Positions 21,022-30,294 of a stretch of 64,000 nucleotides of DNA are shown here, piece by piece. Source of the stretch: Choristoneura fumiferana (lineage: Eukaryota; Arthropoda; Insecta; Lepidoptera; Tortricidae); NCBI RefSeq assembly GCF_025370935.1, contig NC_133473.1, positions 8,449,597 to 8,513,596 of the forward strand, given 5' to 3'. The position numbers were made by a program, and so were the translations under genes. The notes under the pieces are model-generated. The model did not search any database, had not been told where the DNA came from, and worked only from the letters and a program-made list of their open reading frames with translations. How positions within the stretch are numbered: position 1 is the first letter of the stretch; each line of letters begins with the position of its first letter.

Positions 21022-22183
21022 GTGACGTCAAGTGCTCAGAGTACTTCAGGAAACCAATTCTGCGAAGAAATGTTCGAGAGGCTGCGAGCTATGTTCCCGG
21101 ATATCAGCCGTGAGTACTTAAAGAGCTTCTGCCCGGCGGAATGGGCGCCAGGGCCCGAGTGTCGATGTCCAGTTCAGCAGTATCGTCGAGAGAATCCTCC
21201 AGAACGAGCCATTCTGGGTGTTCGACGTGAACCCGGACCATGTAATGGCGGAGGTTGTGGTAGACGACAGTATGACGTTGAATATCGATGACACTTATGA
21301 ATATCTGAGTGGGATTTTTCCAAACGCGGAACCGCTTTACCTCAGAAGCGCCGCGGAGAAGTTTGAAGCAGAGGACGATGTTAAGAATTTTGTCGAGAAT
21401 AAGTTGCAGAGCAACGACTACCCAACGCGCGACCAGTATTTAGCGAAGATAAAGGTTACCGAGGAGCAGCAGCGTTACACCAACAATTTCGACATCGAGC
21501 AGTTTCTTAATTTGTTCCCAGATCCTTTCACGCACTTCGAGGACGAAACCAGGAAGTGCCAGTACAATTTAATCGCTGCCGAGTTCTTAAAGAATGCATT
21601 CAGTCACGTGAGGGTTAATACTATTAACATAATTTACCGGAGCAATAAATACAACATGAGCAGAGCTGCCCGGGAACTGAAATTCACGAAAGACTTTATT
21701 GAAAGACCGCGTCGTTCAAGAGAGATTCCCACAGAAAATATCCTGCTGCTTCAGGAGATGGCGTTCGTGCGGCACCGGAAGGTCATCCGTATCCACATGG
21801 CGAAAGTAAAATGGAAGGAGGAGGATGAGTTTAATGCGCTCAAAGCTTCCGGAGGCTTTTGGACCTGCGAGTGCTGCTACGACGAAGAGTGCATACCTTC
21901 GAAGTGTTCGACCTGCGAAAACGCACATGTTTTTTGTAACTCTTGTAAGGTTAAAGGTACTGACACAGAGCTGGGTGACGGCGAGACCCAAGTGCCTTGT
22001 TTTCTCAACTGCGGAAGAGAATGTAGTATGTCAACACTGCAAAAAGTTCTTCCGTCGGCAAAATTTAGTATTTTGTTGCAGAAGCGACAGGCGGCTGAGG
22101 TTCTAGCAGCTGGCCTGGAGGGTTTAGTCTTCTGTCCGTACTTGGTTGGCTGCATTCAAGTCATTGAACACCTTCCAATATAA
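21022..22183 (+). pseudogene. RNF216: RNF216/TRIAD3-like long N-terminal fragment, right arm (frameshifted)
   Basis: Same protein as the left-arm long copy, nearly identical from residue 66 on, but an extra A at about 21150 (GCGCCAGGGCCC against GCGCCGGGCCC) shifts the frame after about 43 codons. The rest is open from 21218 to 22183: CUE-like motifs, RING1 and the same stop after LVFCP. The start is again GTG with TGA upstream; the first ATG is 21070. It cannot make the long product. Confidence 0.85.
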
Positions 22184-22242
22184 TTCTGAATAATAGTACG
22201 ACTCTGATCGCAGTACGGTTCGACATCGAGCAGTTTCTTACT

Positions 22243-22914
22243 TTGTTCCCAGATCCTTTCACGCACTTCGAGGACGAAACCAGGAAGTGCCAGTACAATT
22301 TAATCGCTGCCGAGTTCTTAAAGAATGCATTCAGTCACGTGAGGGTTAATACTATTAACAGAATTTACCGGAGCAATAAATACAACATGAGCAGAGCTGC
22401 CCGGGAACTGAAATTCACTAAAGATTTTATTGAAAGACCGCGTCGTTCAAGAGAGATTCCCACAGAAAATATCCTGCTGCTTCAGGAGATGGCGTTCGTG
22501 CGGCACCGGAAGGTCATCCGTATCCACATGGCGGAAGTAAAATGGAAGGAGGAGGATGAGTTTAATGCGCTCAAAGCTTCCGGAGGCTTTTGGACCTGCG
22601 AGTGCTGCTACGACGAAGAGTGCATACCTTGGAAGTGCTCGACCTGCGAAAACGCACATGTTTTTTGTAACTCTTGTGTGGTGAAAGGTACTGACACAGA
22701 GCTGGGTGACGGCGAGACCCAAGTGCCTTGTTTACTCAATTGCGGAAGTGAATTTAGTATGTCAACACTGCAAAAAGTTCTTCCGTCGGTAAAATTTAGT
22801 ATTTTGTTGCAGAAGCGACAGGCGGCTGAGGTTCTAGCAGCTGGCCTGGAGGGTTTAGTCTTCTGTCCGTACTTGGTTGGCTGCATTCAAGTCATTGAAC
22901 ACCTTCCAATATAA
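22243..22914 (+). pseudogene. RNF216-like partial copy, right arm unit 2
   Basis: 223 open codons as in the left-arm units. It reads ECIPWKCSTC where most copies have ECIPSKC, a variant shared with the distant copy at 28372. RING1 cysteines are present. Confidence 0.85.
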
Positions 22915-22973
22915 TTCTGAATAATAGTACGACTCTGATCGCAGTACGGTTCGACATCGAGCAGTTTCTTACT

Positions 22974-23643
22974 TTGTTCCCAGATCCTTTCACGCACTTC
23001 GAGGACGAAACCAGGAAGTGCCAGTACAATTTAATCGCTGCCGAGTTCTTAAAGAATGCATTCAGTCACGTGAGGGTTAATACTATTAACATAATTTACC
23101 GGAGCAATAAATACAACATGAGCAGAGCTGCCCGGGAACTGAGATTCACGACAGATTTTATTGAAAGACCGCGTCGTTCAAGAGAGATTCCCACAAAAAT
23201 ATCCTGCTGCTTCAGGAGATGGCGTTCGTGCGGCACCGGAAGGTCATCGTATCCACATGGCGGAAGTAAAATGGAAGGAGGAGGATGAGTTTAATGCGCT
23301 CAAAGCTTCCGGAGGCTTTTGGACCTGCGAGTGCTGCTACGACGAAGAGTGCATACCTTCGAAGTGTTCGACCTGCGAAAATGCACATGTTTTTTGTAAC
23401 TCTTGTGTGGTGAAAGGTACTGACACAGAGCTGGGTGACGGCGAGACCCAAGTGCCTTGTTTACTCAATTGCGGAAGTGAATTTAGTATGTCAACACTGC
23501 AAAAAGTTCTTCCGTCGGTAAAATTTAGTATTTTGTTGCAGAAGCGACAGGCGGCTGAGGTTCTAGCAGCTGGCCTGGAGGGTTTAGTCTTCTGTCCGTA
23601 CTTGGTTGGCTGCATTCAAGTCATTGAACACCTTCCAATATAA
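22974..23643 (+). pseudogene. RNF216-like partial copy, right arm unit 3 (two frameshifts)
   Basis: Two single-base deletions (near 23,195 and 23,248) break the frame in the segment before RING1; the unit is 729 instead of 731 bp. It shares ELRFTTDF with left unit 3 and IPTK with left unit 2. Confidence 0.85.
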
Positions 23644-23702
23644 TTCTGAATAATAGTACGACTCTGATCGCAGTACGGTTCGACATCGAGCAGTTTCTTA
23701 CT

Positions 23703-24374
23703 TTGTTCCCAGATCCTTTCACGCACTTCGAGGACGAAACCAGGAAGTGCCAGTACAATTTAATCGCTGCCGAGTTCTTAAAGAATGCATTCAGTCACGT
23801 GAGGGTTAATACTATTAACAGAATTTACCGGAGCAATAAATACAACATGAGCAGAGCTGCCCGGGAACTGAAATTCACTAAAGATTTTATTGAAAGACCG
23901 CGTCGTTCAAGAGAGATTCCCACAGAAAATATCCTGCTGCTTCAGGAGATGGCGTTCGTGCGGCACCGGAAGGTCATCCGTATCCACATGGCGGAAGTAA
24001 AATGGAAGGAGGAGGATGAGTTTAATGCGCTCAAAGCTTCCGGAGGCTTTTGGACCTGCGAGTGCTGCTACGACGAAGAGTGCATACCTTCGAAGTGCTC
24101 GACCTGCGAAAACGCACATGGTTTTTGAAACTCTTGTGTGGTGAAAGGTACTGACACAAAGCTGGGTGACGGCGAGACCCAAGTGCCTTGTTTTCTCAAC
24201 TGCGGAAGTGAATTTAGTATGTCAACACTGCAAAAAGTTCTTCCGTCGGCAAAATTTAGTATTTTGTTGCAGAAGCGACAGGCGGCTGAGGTTCTAGCAG
24301 CTGGCCTGGAGGGTTTAGTCTTCTGTCCGTACTTGGTTGGCTGCATTCAAGTCATTGAACACCTTCCAATATAA
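23703..24374 (+). pseudogene. RNF216-like partial copy, right arm unit 4 (outermost, premature stop)
   Basis: Same extent as the others. A TGA at 24126-24128 interrupts RING1 (ENAHGF then stop, where others read ENAHVFCNSC). It shares TDTKLGDG with left unit 1, its position-matched partner. Confidence 0.85.
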
Positions 24375-24486
24375 TTCTGAATAATAGTACGACTCTGATC
24401 GCAGTACGGTGTCTCGCTAGAAATGCCTGCTGTTCTCAGAGTGTATTAGTTTTTAGTTAGCCGTTACCATTGAATAATTATCCACC

Positions 24487-24621
24487 ATGTTTTGGGGATT
24501 GATTATGGAGCCCAACAAGCGGTATACCCAAGTGGTGGAAAAACCGTTTCACATCTCGCAGGCAGCTATGGACCTCTCAACTGGGGACAACGATCCATGC
24601 CAGGTCATGGTTGTTGTGGAT
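24487..24621 (+). pseudogene. FKBP46: FKBP46 exon 1 copy, right arm, without splice donor
   Basis: The same 45 codons (MFWGLIMEPNK to VMVVVD) as the left arm. After GAT the sequence reads GGACCATTAG instead of the GTATGT donor, and leads into LINE sequence. The exon therefore ends at its natural boundary but cannot splice there. Reading on gives a short chimeric frame with a stop within a few codons. Confidence 0.85.
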
Positions 24622-24622
24622 G

Positions 24623-24935
24623 GACCATTAGATTAGACTGTAGAGGAGTCGACGAAATCCTGCACGGGCACGCCTCGTTCGCCAAGGTGCTCAAGAAAAA
24701 CATCAGCAAACATATCCAGCTGTTACGAAGATAAACGATGGACTCGGAGAGCGGTAGAATGGTCCGGACCGCCAGGGAAAAGAGCGAGAGGCCGCCCGCA
24801 CGCCAGGTGGGCAGACGAAATAGCGGCAATAGCAGGCCGAGATTGGCTAAACATAGCCAAGGACAGAAACGAGTGGCATACTTTGGAGGAGGCTTTTACC
24901 CAAAGGGGGTCCATCCAAAAATAATTTATAAATAA
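24623..24935 (+). mobile_element. ORF2 C-terminus of a LINE (RTE/CR1-like)
   Basis: Frame fragments encode RPPARRWADEIAAIAG-like and RDWLNIAKDRNEW, then EEAFTQRGSIQK and stop, followed by AT-rich sequence with AATAAA. This ending (basic RPxRRW, then W...EEAF) is typical of lepidopteran LINE ORF2 tails. It starts right at the end of the inverted repeat. Confidence 0.7.
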
Positions 24936-25470
24936 TTGAACTGTACTAATTTTTTCAGTGTAAACAACTTTGATTAAGTATGTCAAATGAATGGTTAATA
25001 ATATTATATATACTTAACACTGTAAATTTTTTTGCATGGAAAAATAAAGCTTTATTATTATTATTATTACATCGCGCGATAACCGAAAATAAATAACATT
25101 TGAATATGCTTAAAGGACACCTTTTAGATATTTACGAATAGAATATAATTTGAACATATAAATATTATTCTCATCGATATTACGAGTATGTGACGTTAAT
25201 ATTATGCTTAACAAAATTATTGTTTGAGAAAAAATATATGCGAAAAGTAATTCGGTGATATGATGATCCTGCTCAAGGTTTGCTATGAGAAACGAAATTA
25301 GGATATTCGATTTTAGGCAACATATTAGTGAACAACTTAGCTTGATACTGTATGTACAAAATGTGTCCATTCACAGATACCATGGAGCCAACTCCATCCC
25401 TCCCTCTGGCGGATTTGAGGTACGTAAATGAAACTTTTACAATATTTATGATACTTTTTGTTTATGGTAT
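24936..25470. other. Intergenic with one exon-like segment
   Basis: AT-rich with a TTA microsatellite near 25055. At 25381-25420 an ATG-led stretch (MEPTPSLPLADL) is followed by a good donor GTACGT, similar in wording to the exon-like segments near 27 kb. No gene identity. Confidence 0.35.
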
Positions 25471-25474
25471 ACGG

Positions 25475-25532
25475 GGGCAAACGAGCAGGCTGAGGACCTG
25501 GGTTCGATTCCCAGCGCTGGTCTCTTTAGGTC
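25475..25532 (+). repeat. tRNA-derived SINE fragment
   Basis: CTGGGTTCGATTCCCAGC (B box) followed by GCTGGTCTCTTT, the same family as the hairpin at 7395. It sits directly before an exon-like segment. Confidence 0.55.
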
Positions 25533-25534
25533 GC

Positions 25535-26090
25535 TAGCCCTCCGTAGGGACAACAGGGTTAGAAAACAGATGGTGGAGGACTTGATGGTGAGTTATCTTT
25601 TATATATATAGAAGAAGAAACTGACTGACTCATCTGAACGAGTTTTTCATATGTTACATACCTAAATATTTAAAGTATGAAAAAGCTTTCCGCAAGATGG
25701 GTGCAGCGTTTGTTCACAGCCGATCATAAACGACATCGCGTAACAACTTCCGAGCAATGCTTAGCCAAATTGAAACGTAATCCTTCTGAATTTTTTCGTC
25801 GATTCGTGACGATGGACGAAACATGGATTCACCATTCTACATTAGAGAGGAAAAAACAGTCAAAACAGTGGACTTCTACTAGCGAACGGGCCCCTAAGAA
25901 AGCGAAAACCGTTAATTCGGCAGGAAAGGTAATGGCCACTGCGTTTTGGGACAGCCAAGGTGTTATTCATATCGACTATTTACAGAAAGGTAAAACAATA
26001 AATGGCCTTTATTATGCTGCTTTTTATTGGAAAACTTTAACGCAGAAGTTCTGAAAAAACGGCCACACCTGGCAAAGAAGAAATACTTTT
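25535..26090 (+). repeat. First copy of a 0.55-kb direct duplication
   Basis: Matches 27043-27605 with very few differences. It contains the end of an exon-like segment (to the donor GTGAGT at 25588) and the first part of a mariner transposase. The second copy is truncated inside mariner. Confidence 0.85.
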
Positions 26091-26506
26091 TCATCACGAC
26101 AATGCACCTGCACACTCTTAGGCAGTCGCAACAGCCAAATTAGTAGAATTGCGTTATGAAATACTGCCTCACCCCCTATTCTCCAGATTTGGCACAGTGT
26201 GATTTTTTTCTGTTCCTAACATGAGAAATGGCTCGGTGGGAAAGATTTTCATCAAATGAGGAAGTCATAGCTGAGACTGAAGCATATTTTTCGGGGTTTG
26301 ACAAAAAAATATTTTTTGGAGGGGTTACAAAAACTGGAACATCGTTGGACGAAATGCATCGAGTTGAAAGGAGATTATATAGAAAAAAGCTACCAAAGTT
26401 ATCAACATTATTATATAAAAATCTAGAATGTTTATCAAACGTTTATTCTCGCCTTGGATGTTTTGTGTTGTTTTGTTTAATATATTGCACCTATCTTGTC
26501 AAGTAG
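25677..26506 (+). pseudogene. mariner transposase, 3' two-thirds, broken
   Basis: The 125-codon frame starts KKLSARWVQRLF and includes RFVTMDETWIHH (first catalytic Asp), GKVMATAFWDSQGV and the second-Asp region FIDYL-like IDYLQKGK. After a frameshift near 26050 come HHDNAPAH, LPHPLFSRF and SSNEEVIAETEAYF in other frames. This order is that of DD34D mariner transposases of the irritans/Hsmar1 type. The N-terminal DNA-binding domain is missing, and several stops make it inactive. Confidence 0.85.
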
Positions 26507-26983
26507 TTGGTTTATCCCTTACCCTATTTATCCTTTACTCCATTTATTTTTACATTTGAAACTTAACGGTAAAATTTGCACACGTTTTTAAATGAAACAA
26601 CAAAACTATTTAAAATTGTGTTAACTTCTATAATAAAAACATAATACATACAGCTAATAAATGTACATGTAGGTATTTTCCTAACTAATGTATTATTAAT
26701 CTACAGGGATAACGCTAAAAATACCCCTTTTAAACATCATTATTAAACGAAAACATAATACATACAAACTCTTTTCATAACTGCTAAAACTGTTTTTTCA
26801 TATGCTCATACTGGCCGAATAGAATCAAACAAAAAAAAAACTCGTTAAAATTCGAATACGTCAAAACAACCCAAGTCGCATAAAAAAACGGACCGGTTGC
26901 CAAAGTGAAAAATAATAATAAAAATCTCGTAAGTTAATAAACTACTAGATGTCAATGTTACTAAAAAATATTTATTTTCGCAG
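26507..26983. other. Non-coding, intron-like
   Basis: AT-rich, ending in TTTATTTTCGCAG, a good acceptor shared with 14,285-14,299. Nothing else recognised. Confidence 0.4.
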
Positions 26984-27096
26984 GCGCTTCTCCCTCCGGA
27001 CGGCTGGATGAAGCTCTCGAGGTGTACCTCGAGCGGTGTACTGCAGCCCTTCGTAGGGAGAACAGGGTTAGAAAACAGATGGTGGAGGACTTGATG
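26984..27096 (+). other. Exon-like segment with splice sites, coiled-coil coding
   Basis: Acceptor TTTTCGCAG and donor GTGAGT bound 113 bases that encode ASPSGRLDEALEVYLER, then RRENRVRKQMVEDLM. The phase is the same as in the 14300 segment. The second half is duplicated at 25535-25587. Repeated exons of equal phase with the same intron ends suggest tandem or dispersed exon duplication in an unidentified gene. Confidence 0.5.
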
Positions 27097-27186
27097 GTGA
27101 GTTATCTTTTATATATATATAGAAGAAGAAACTGACTGACTCATCTGAACGAGTTTTTCATATCTTGCATACCTAATATTTTAAGT

Positions 27187-27608
27187 ATGAAAAAGCTTTC
27201 CGCAAGATGGGTGCCGCGTTTGTTCACAGCCGATCAAAAACGACATCGCGTAACAACTTCCGAGCAATGCTTAGCCAAATTGAAACGTAATCCTTCTGAA
27301 TTTTTTCGTCGATTCGTGACGATGGACGAAACATGGATTCACCATTCTACATTAGAGAGGAAAAAACAGTCAAAACAGTGGACTTCTACTAGCGAACGGG
27401 CCCCTAAGAAAGCGAAAACCGTTAATTCGGCAGGAAAGGTAATGGCCACTGCGTTTTGGGACAGCCAAGGTGTTATTCATATCGACTATTTACAGAAAGG
27501 TAAAACAATAAATGGCCTTTATTATGCTGCTTTTTATTGGAAAACTTTAACGCAGAAGTTCTGAAAAAACGGCCACACCTGGCAAAGAAGAAAATACTTT
27601 TTCATCAC
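27187..27608 (+). pseudogene. mariner transposase fragment, second copy
   Basis: The same 125-codon frame as at 25677 with a few substitutions (RWVPRLF for RWVQRLF), cut off shortly after GKTINGLYYAAF where a hAT-like fragment begins. Confidence 0.85.
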
Positions 27609-27904
27609 ACTTGCTCGTAAACAGTGTCGTACGTAACATGCAGGCTACCTTAGTTGCAACCATGAGAGAGCTCTTCTTGAAAATGAATCGTGGTTAAGCG
27701 ATCTTGCTTTCTTGGTCGATATTACGAAGCACCTCAATGTACTTAACGTGAAGTTGCAGGGAAGGACTGTTCCTTACCAACGATGTTCAACTTGGTGAAT
27801 GGATTAAAAGCTAAGCTAAAGGTTTTTTGGCAAACCTGGTCAAAAACAATATTGATCATTTTCCCACGCTCGTAGATATGAAAGAAACACTACAAAGTAA
27901 ATCC
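27609..27904 (+). pseudogene. hAT-like transposase remnant
   Basis: Broken frames encode ESWLSDLAFLVDITKHLN followed by VLNVKLQGRTVPYQ, wording typical of hAT/ZBED-type transposases and GTF2I-repeat-like host proteins derived from them. Stops follow. It abuts the RNF216-like copy at 27905. Confidence 0.6.
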
Positions 27905-28733
27905 CGAGAATAAGTTGCAGAGCAACGACTACCCAACGCGCGACCAGTATTTAGCGAAGATAAAGGTTACCGAGGAGCAGCAGCGTTACACCAACAATTT
28001 CAACATCGAGCAGTTTCTTACTTTGTTCCCAGATCCTTTCACTTCACTTCTCGAGGACGAAAACCAGGAAGTGCCAGTACAATTTAATCGCTGCCGAGTT
28101 CTTAAAGAATGCATTCAGTCACGTGAGGGTTGTTTGTTTGTTTGTTTATACTCTTTATTGTACAAAAAGGTTACATAAATAAAAGTTGTGTTAAGTACAA
28201 AGGCGGACTTATCCCTGCAGGGATCTCTGCCAGTCAACCTTTGAGTGGTAGAGGAACAATCCAAAAAACAAGGATCGACAAATAGAGCAAAACATTTGAA
28301 TAAATATAAATGCATATATAAACCTCAGAGTAAATACTATTAACAGAATTTACCGGAGCAGTAAATACAACATGAGCATAGCTGCCCGGGAACGATTCAC
28401 GACAGATTTTATTGTGAAGCCGCGTCGTTCAAGAGAGATTCCCACAGAAAATATCCTGCTGCTTCAGGAGATGGCGTTTGTGCGGCACCAGGAGGTCATC
28501 CGCATCCAAATGGCAGAAGTAAAACGGAAGGAGGAGGATGAGTTTAATGCACTTAAAGCTGCCGGAGGCTTTTGGACCTGCCAGTGCTGCTACGACGAAG
28601 AGTGCATACCTTGGAAGTGCTCGACCTGCGAAAACGCACCTGTATTTTGTAACTCTTGTGTGGTAAAAGGTACTGACACAAAGCTGGGTGATGGCGAGAC
28701 CCAAGTGCCTTGTTTTCTGAACTGCGGAAGTGA
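27905..28733 (+). pseudogene. Distant RNF216-like copy with a LINE insertion
   Basis: Begins at ENKLQSNDYPTRDQ (more N-terminal than the 731-bp units), continues through IEQFLTLFPDPF, is interrupted at 28131-28330 by a LINE 3' fragment, then resumes at INRIYRSSKYN and runs through RING1 (CQCCYDEEC, CSTCENAPVFCNSC) to NCGS. It is more diverged than the array copies (for example VRHQEVIRIQM), so it is older or under different exchange. The end at 28733 is different from the array units. Confidence 0.82.
28131..28330 (-). mobile_element. LINE 3'-end insertion
   Basis: Starts with TTTG repeats and ATACTCTTTATTGTACAAAAAGG, then AAGGCGGACTTATCCCTGC; read in reverse this is a widespread lepidopteran LINE 3' UTR with terminal CAAA repeats. 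It splits the RNF216-like frame. The same end occurs at 20437. Confidence 0.7.
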
Positions 28734-30118
28734 TATTGTAGTGTGGTGTATATATCTGAGGTTCCCCATGAGGCTAACATAGTCACATTTGGTGTGCTAA
28801 AGCCCCGTTAAATATCAGTTTAAAAAAATATATTATTATTAGTTATGTAATGAAAAAAAGAAAGAAAAAAAAGTTATTTCCACAAAAAAACACCAAATAA
28901 TACATTTATTTCCCTTAACCCTTCCCTTCCTGCTGGCATTGCTAACAATCTACTAATCTACTGTATGAAGAAACACTTTCAATAGTTAGTTTCTTTTCAT
29001 TGCATAAACTTAGAAATCAAATTTTCCCACAGGTCCAACAAACTGAAGACATGATTGATACTTATCAATTTGAACTTGAATGCCTCCACATATTGCTAAA
29101 AATGATTAACTTTTAACAAAATGATTCTGTGAGTTTTTCTTTTAATATAGGTAACCTAGACAGCCATTTTTGGAGGGTGGTAACATTAAGCAGAATGGGT
29201 GCACCCTTCATTTTCATTGTTGAATGGCTTTACAATGCTAATGAAATTGTCTGGGTTGTAGAGTTAACAAATCCAGAATTTCTGTTTGTAATGAAAAAGA
29301 CATCAGTGAGTCAAAATTAAAATGAATAATAGGATGAACAGCTACAAATCAGCTGTTAACTAAGGAAACAGAGCAATCTATAGTTTTTTTTTTCATAAGA
29401 TCATAATCACATGATCACTGAAAAATGTAAATTATCGAGATAAAAATCTATGCCTTACATTATTGACTTACATAACTTTTCTTATGTTACTATCCCATCC
29501 AAATAATCCCATAGAAAAATTGTATTAAATTAAATGTCAAAGAAACTTTACCAGATATTACATTGAAAGTTAAATGTTTAAAAAACTTAAGCTTTAATTA
29601 GAATTAAAATACATCATCACAGTAATTCCAGAAACTTAACTCGTCTGCTTTTAAAATCTTCACAAAACGAAATCAAGCATCAAGTCATATGATGCCAATT
29701 GGACAGAATCATGCTTATCAAAATTAGCACCTACCACATAGAACATAGAGCCCTCTTCAAAGCCCTTCTTTGTCCTATGACTAGGGGAACAAATTCCAAT
29801 GGGACGAGATGGTGGGATAAAAGAAAGCGTCGAACGGAAGTCACAAAAGGGAAAAAAACTGGAAACCAAATTACGAATTTATAAGATTTAAGATTTATCT
29901 GTAAACGAGATAAGAATCCAAGGTATTTCAGTGTCTGCGTAAAGGATAAACTTCGGGACGCAATGAAAACTTAAAAAGGGAAGTTTTAAAGCCAATTATA
30001 CTAAAACAAATAACAAAATACCACAGTAAGGAACCACCAAAATCAATAATTTTGACGTTCCCGTGATTGACATCCAAGCCATTTGCAATAGGAATATCGA
30101 TAAATAACTTGTACTTAC
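28734..30118. other. Presumed Vha55 intron 1 and flank, no other gene
   Basis: On the minus strand this follows the Vha55 exon 1 donor. AT-rich; only short frames. Vha55 exon 2 (expected to start TYKTVSGVNG) was looked for by eye and not found here or further left. Confidence 0.45.
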
Positions 30119-30203
30119 TCAGACGGGGCTGGGATATGAAGTCCCTGGACACTGCCAAAACATGTTCCTTGTGCGCTTGAGATTGGGAGAGAGTTTTAGC
30201 CAT
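30119..30203 (-). CDS. Vha55: V-type H+-ATPase subunit B (Vha55), exon 1
   Basis: 28 codons, MAKTLSQSQAHKEH and VLAVSRDFISQPRL, followed by A and the consensus donor GTAAGT. This is the N-terminus of insect V-ATPase subunit B, the non-catalytic nucleotide-binding subunit of the V1 sector; lepidopteran proteins begin almost identically. The phase-1 split (A, then CC expected) would give the Thr that follows in the family. The ATG is in a good context (CAAAATGG). The remaining exons are not in the window, so intron 1 is either very long or the gene is broken here. Two CACGTG boxes lie about 95-110 bases upstream. Confidence 0.85.
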
Positions 30204-30294
30204 TTTGGGTAGAGGCAGTCCGCTCAATAAAACACTAAACTGCGCTGCCCTGTCCGCCTGAAAACTGACGAATGGAAGTATTGTCTATGATCCT

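Larger units (their letters stand above)
20697..24622 (+). repeat. Right arm of the 9.3-kb giant inverted repeat
   Basis: About 3.93 kb, reverse complement of the left arm. It diverges from the left arm exactly at the end of FKBP46 exon 1, where a LINE fragment follows instead of intron 1. The gene fragments point away from the centre on the plus strand. Confidence 0.95.

Noticed and set aside
15635..24346. Repeated 91-93 codon frames on the strand opposite the RNF216-like copies
   Set aside because: They mirror the RNF216-like coding sequence in every copy; they are shadows of a conserved frame without any known domain.
24487..24621. Right-arm FKBP46 exon as a working first exon
   Set aside because: It has no splice donor and leads into LINE sequence with stops.
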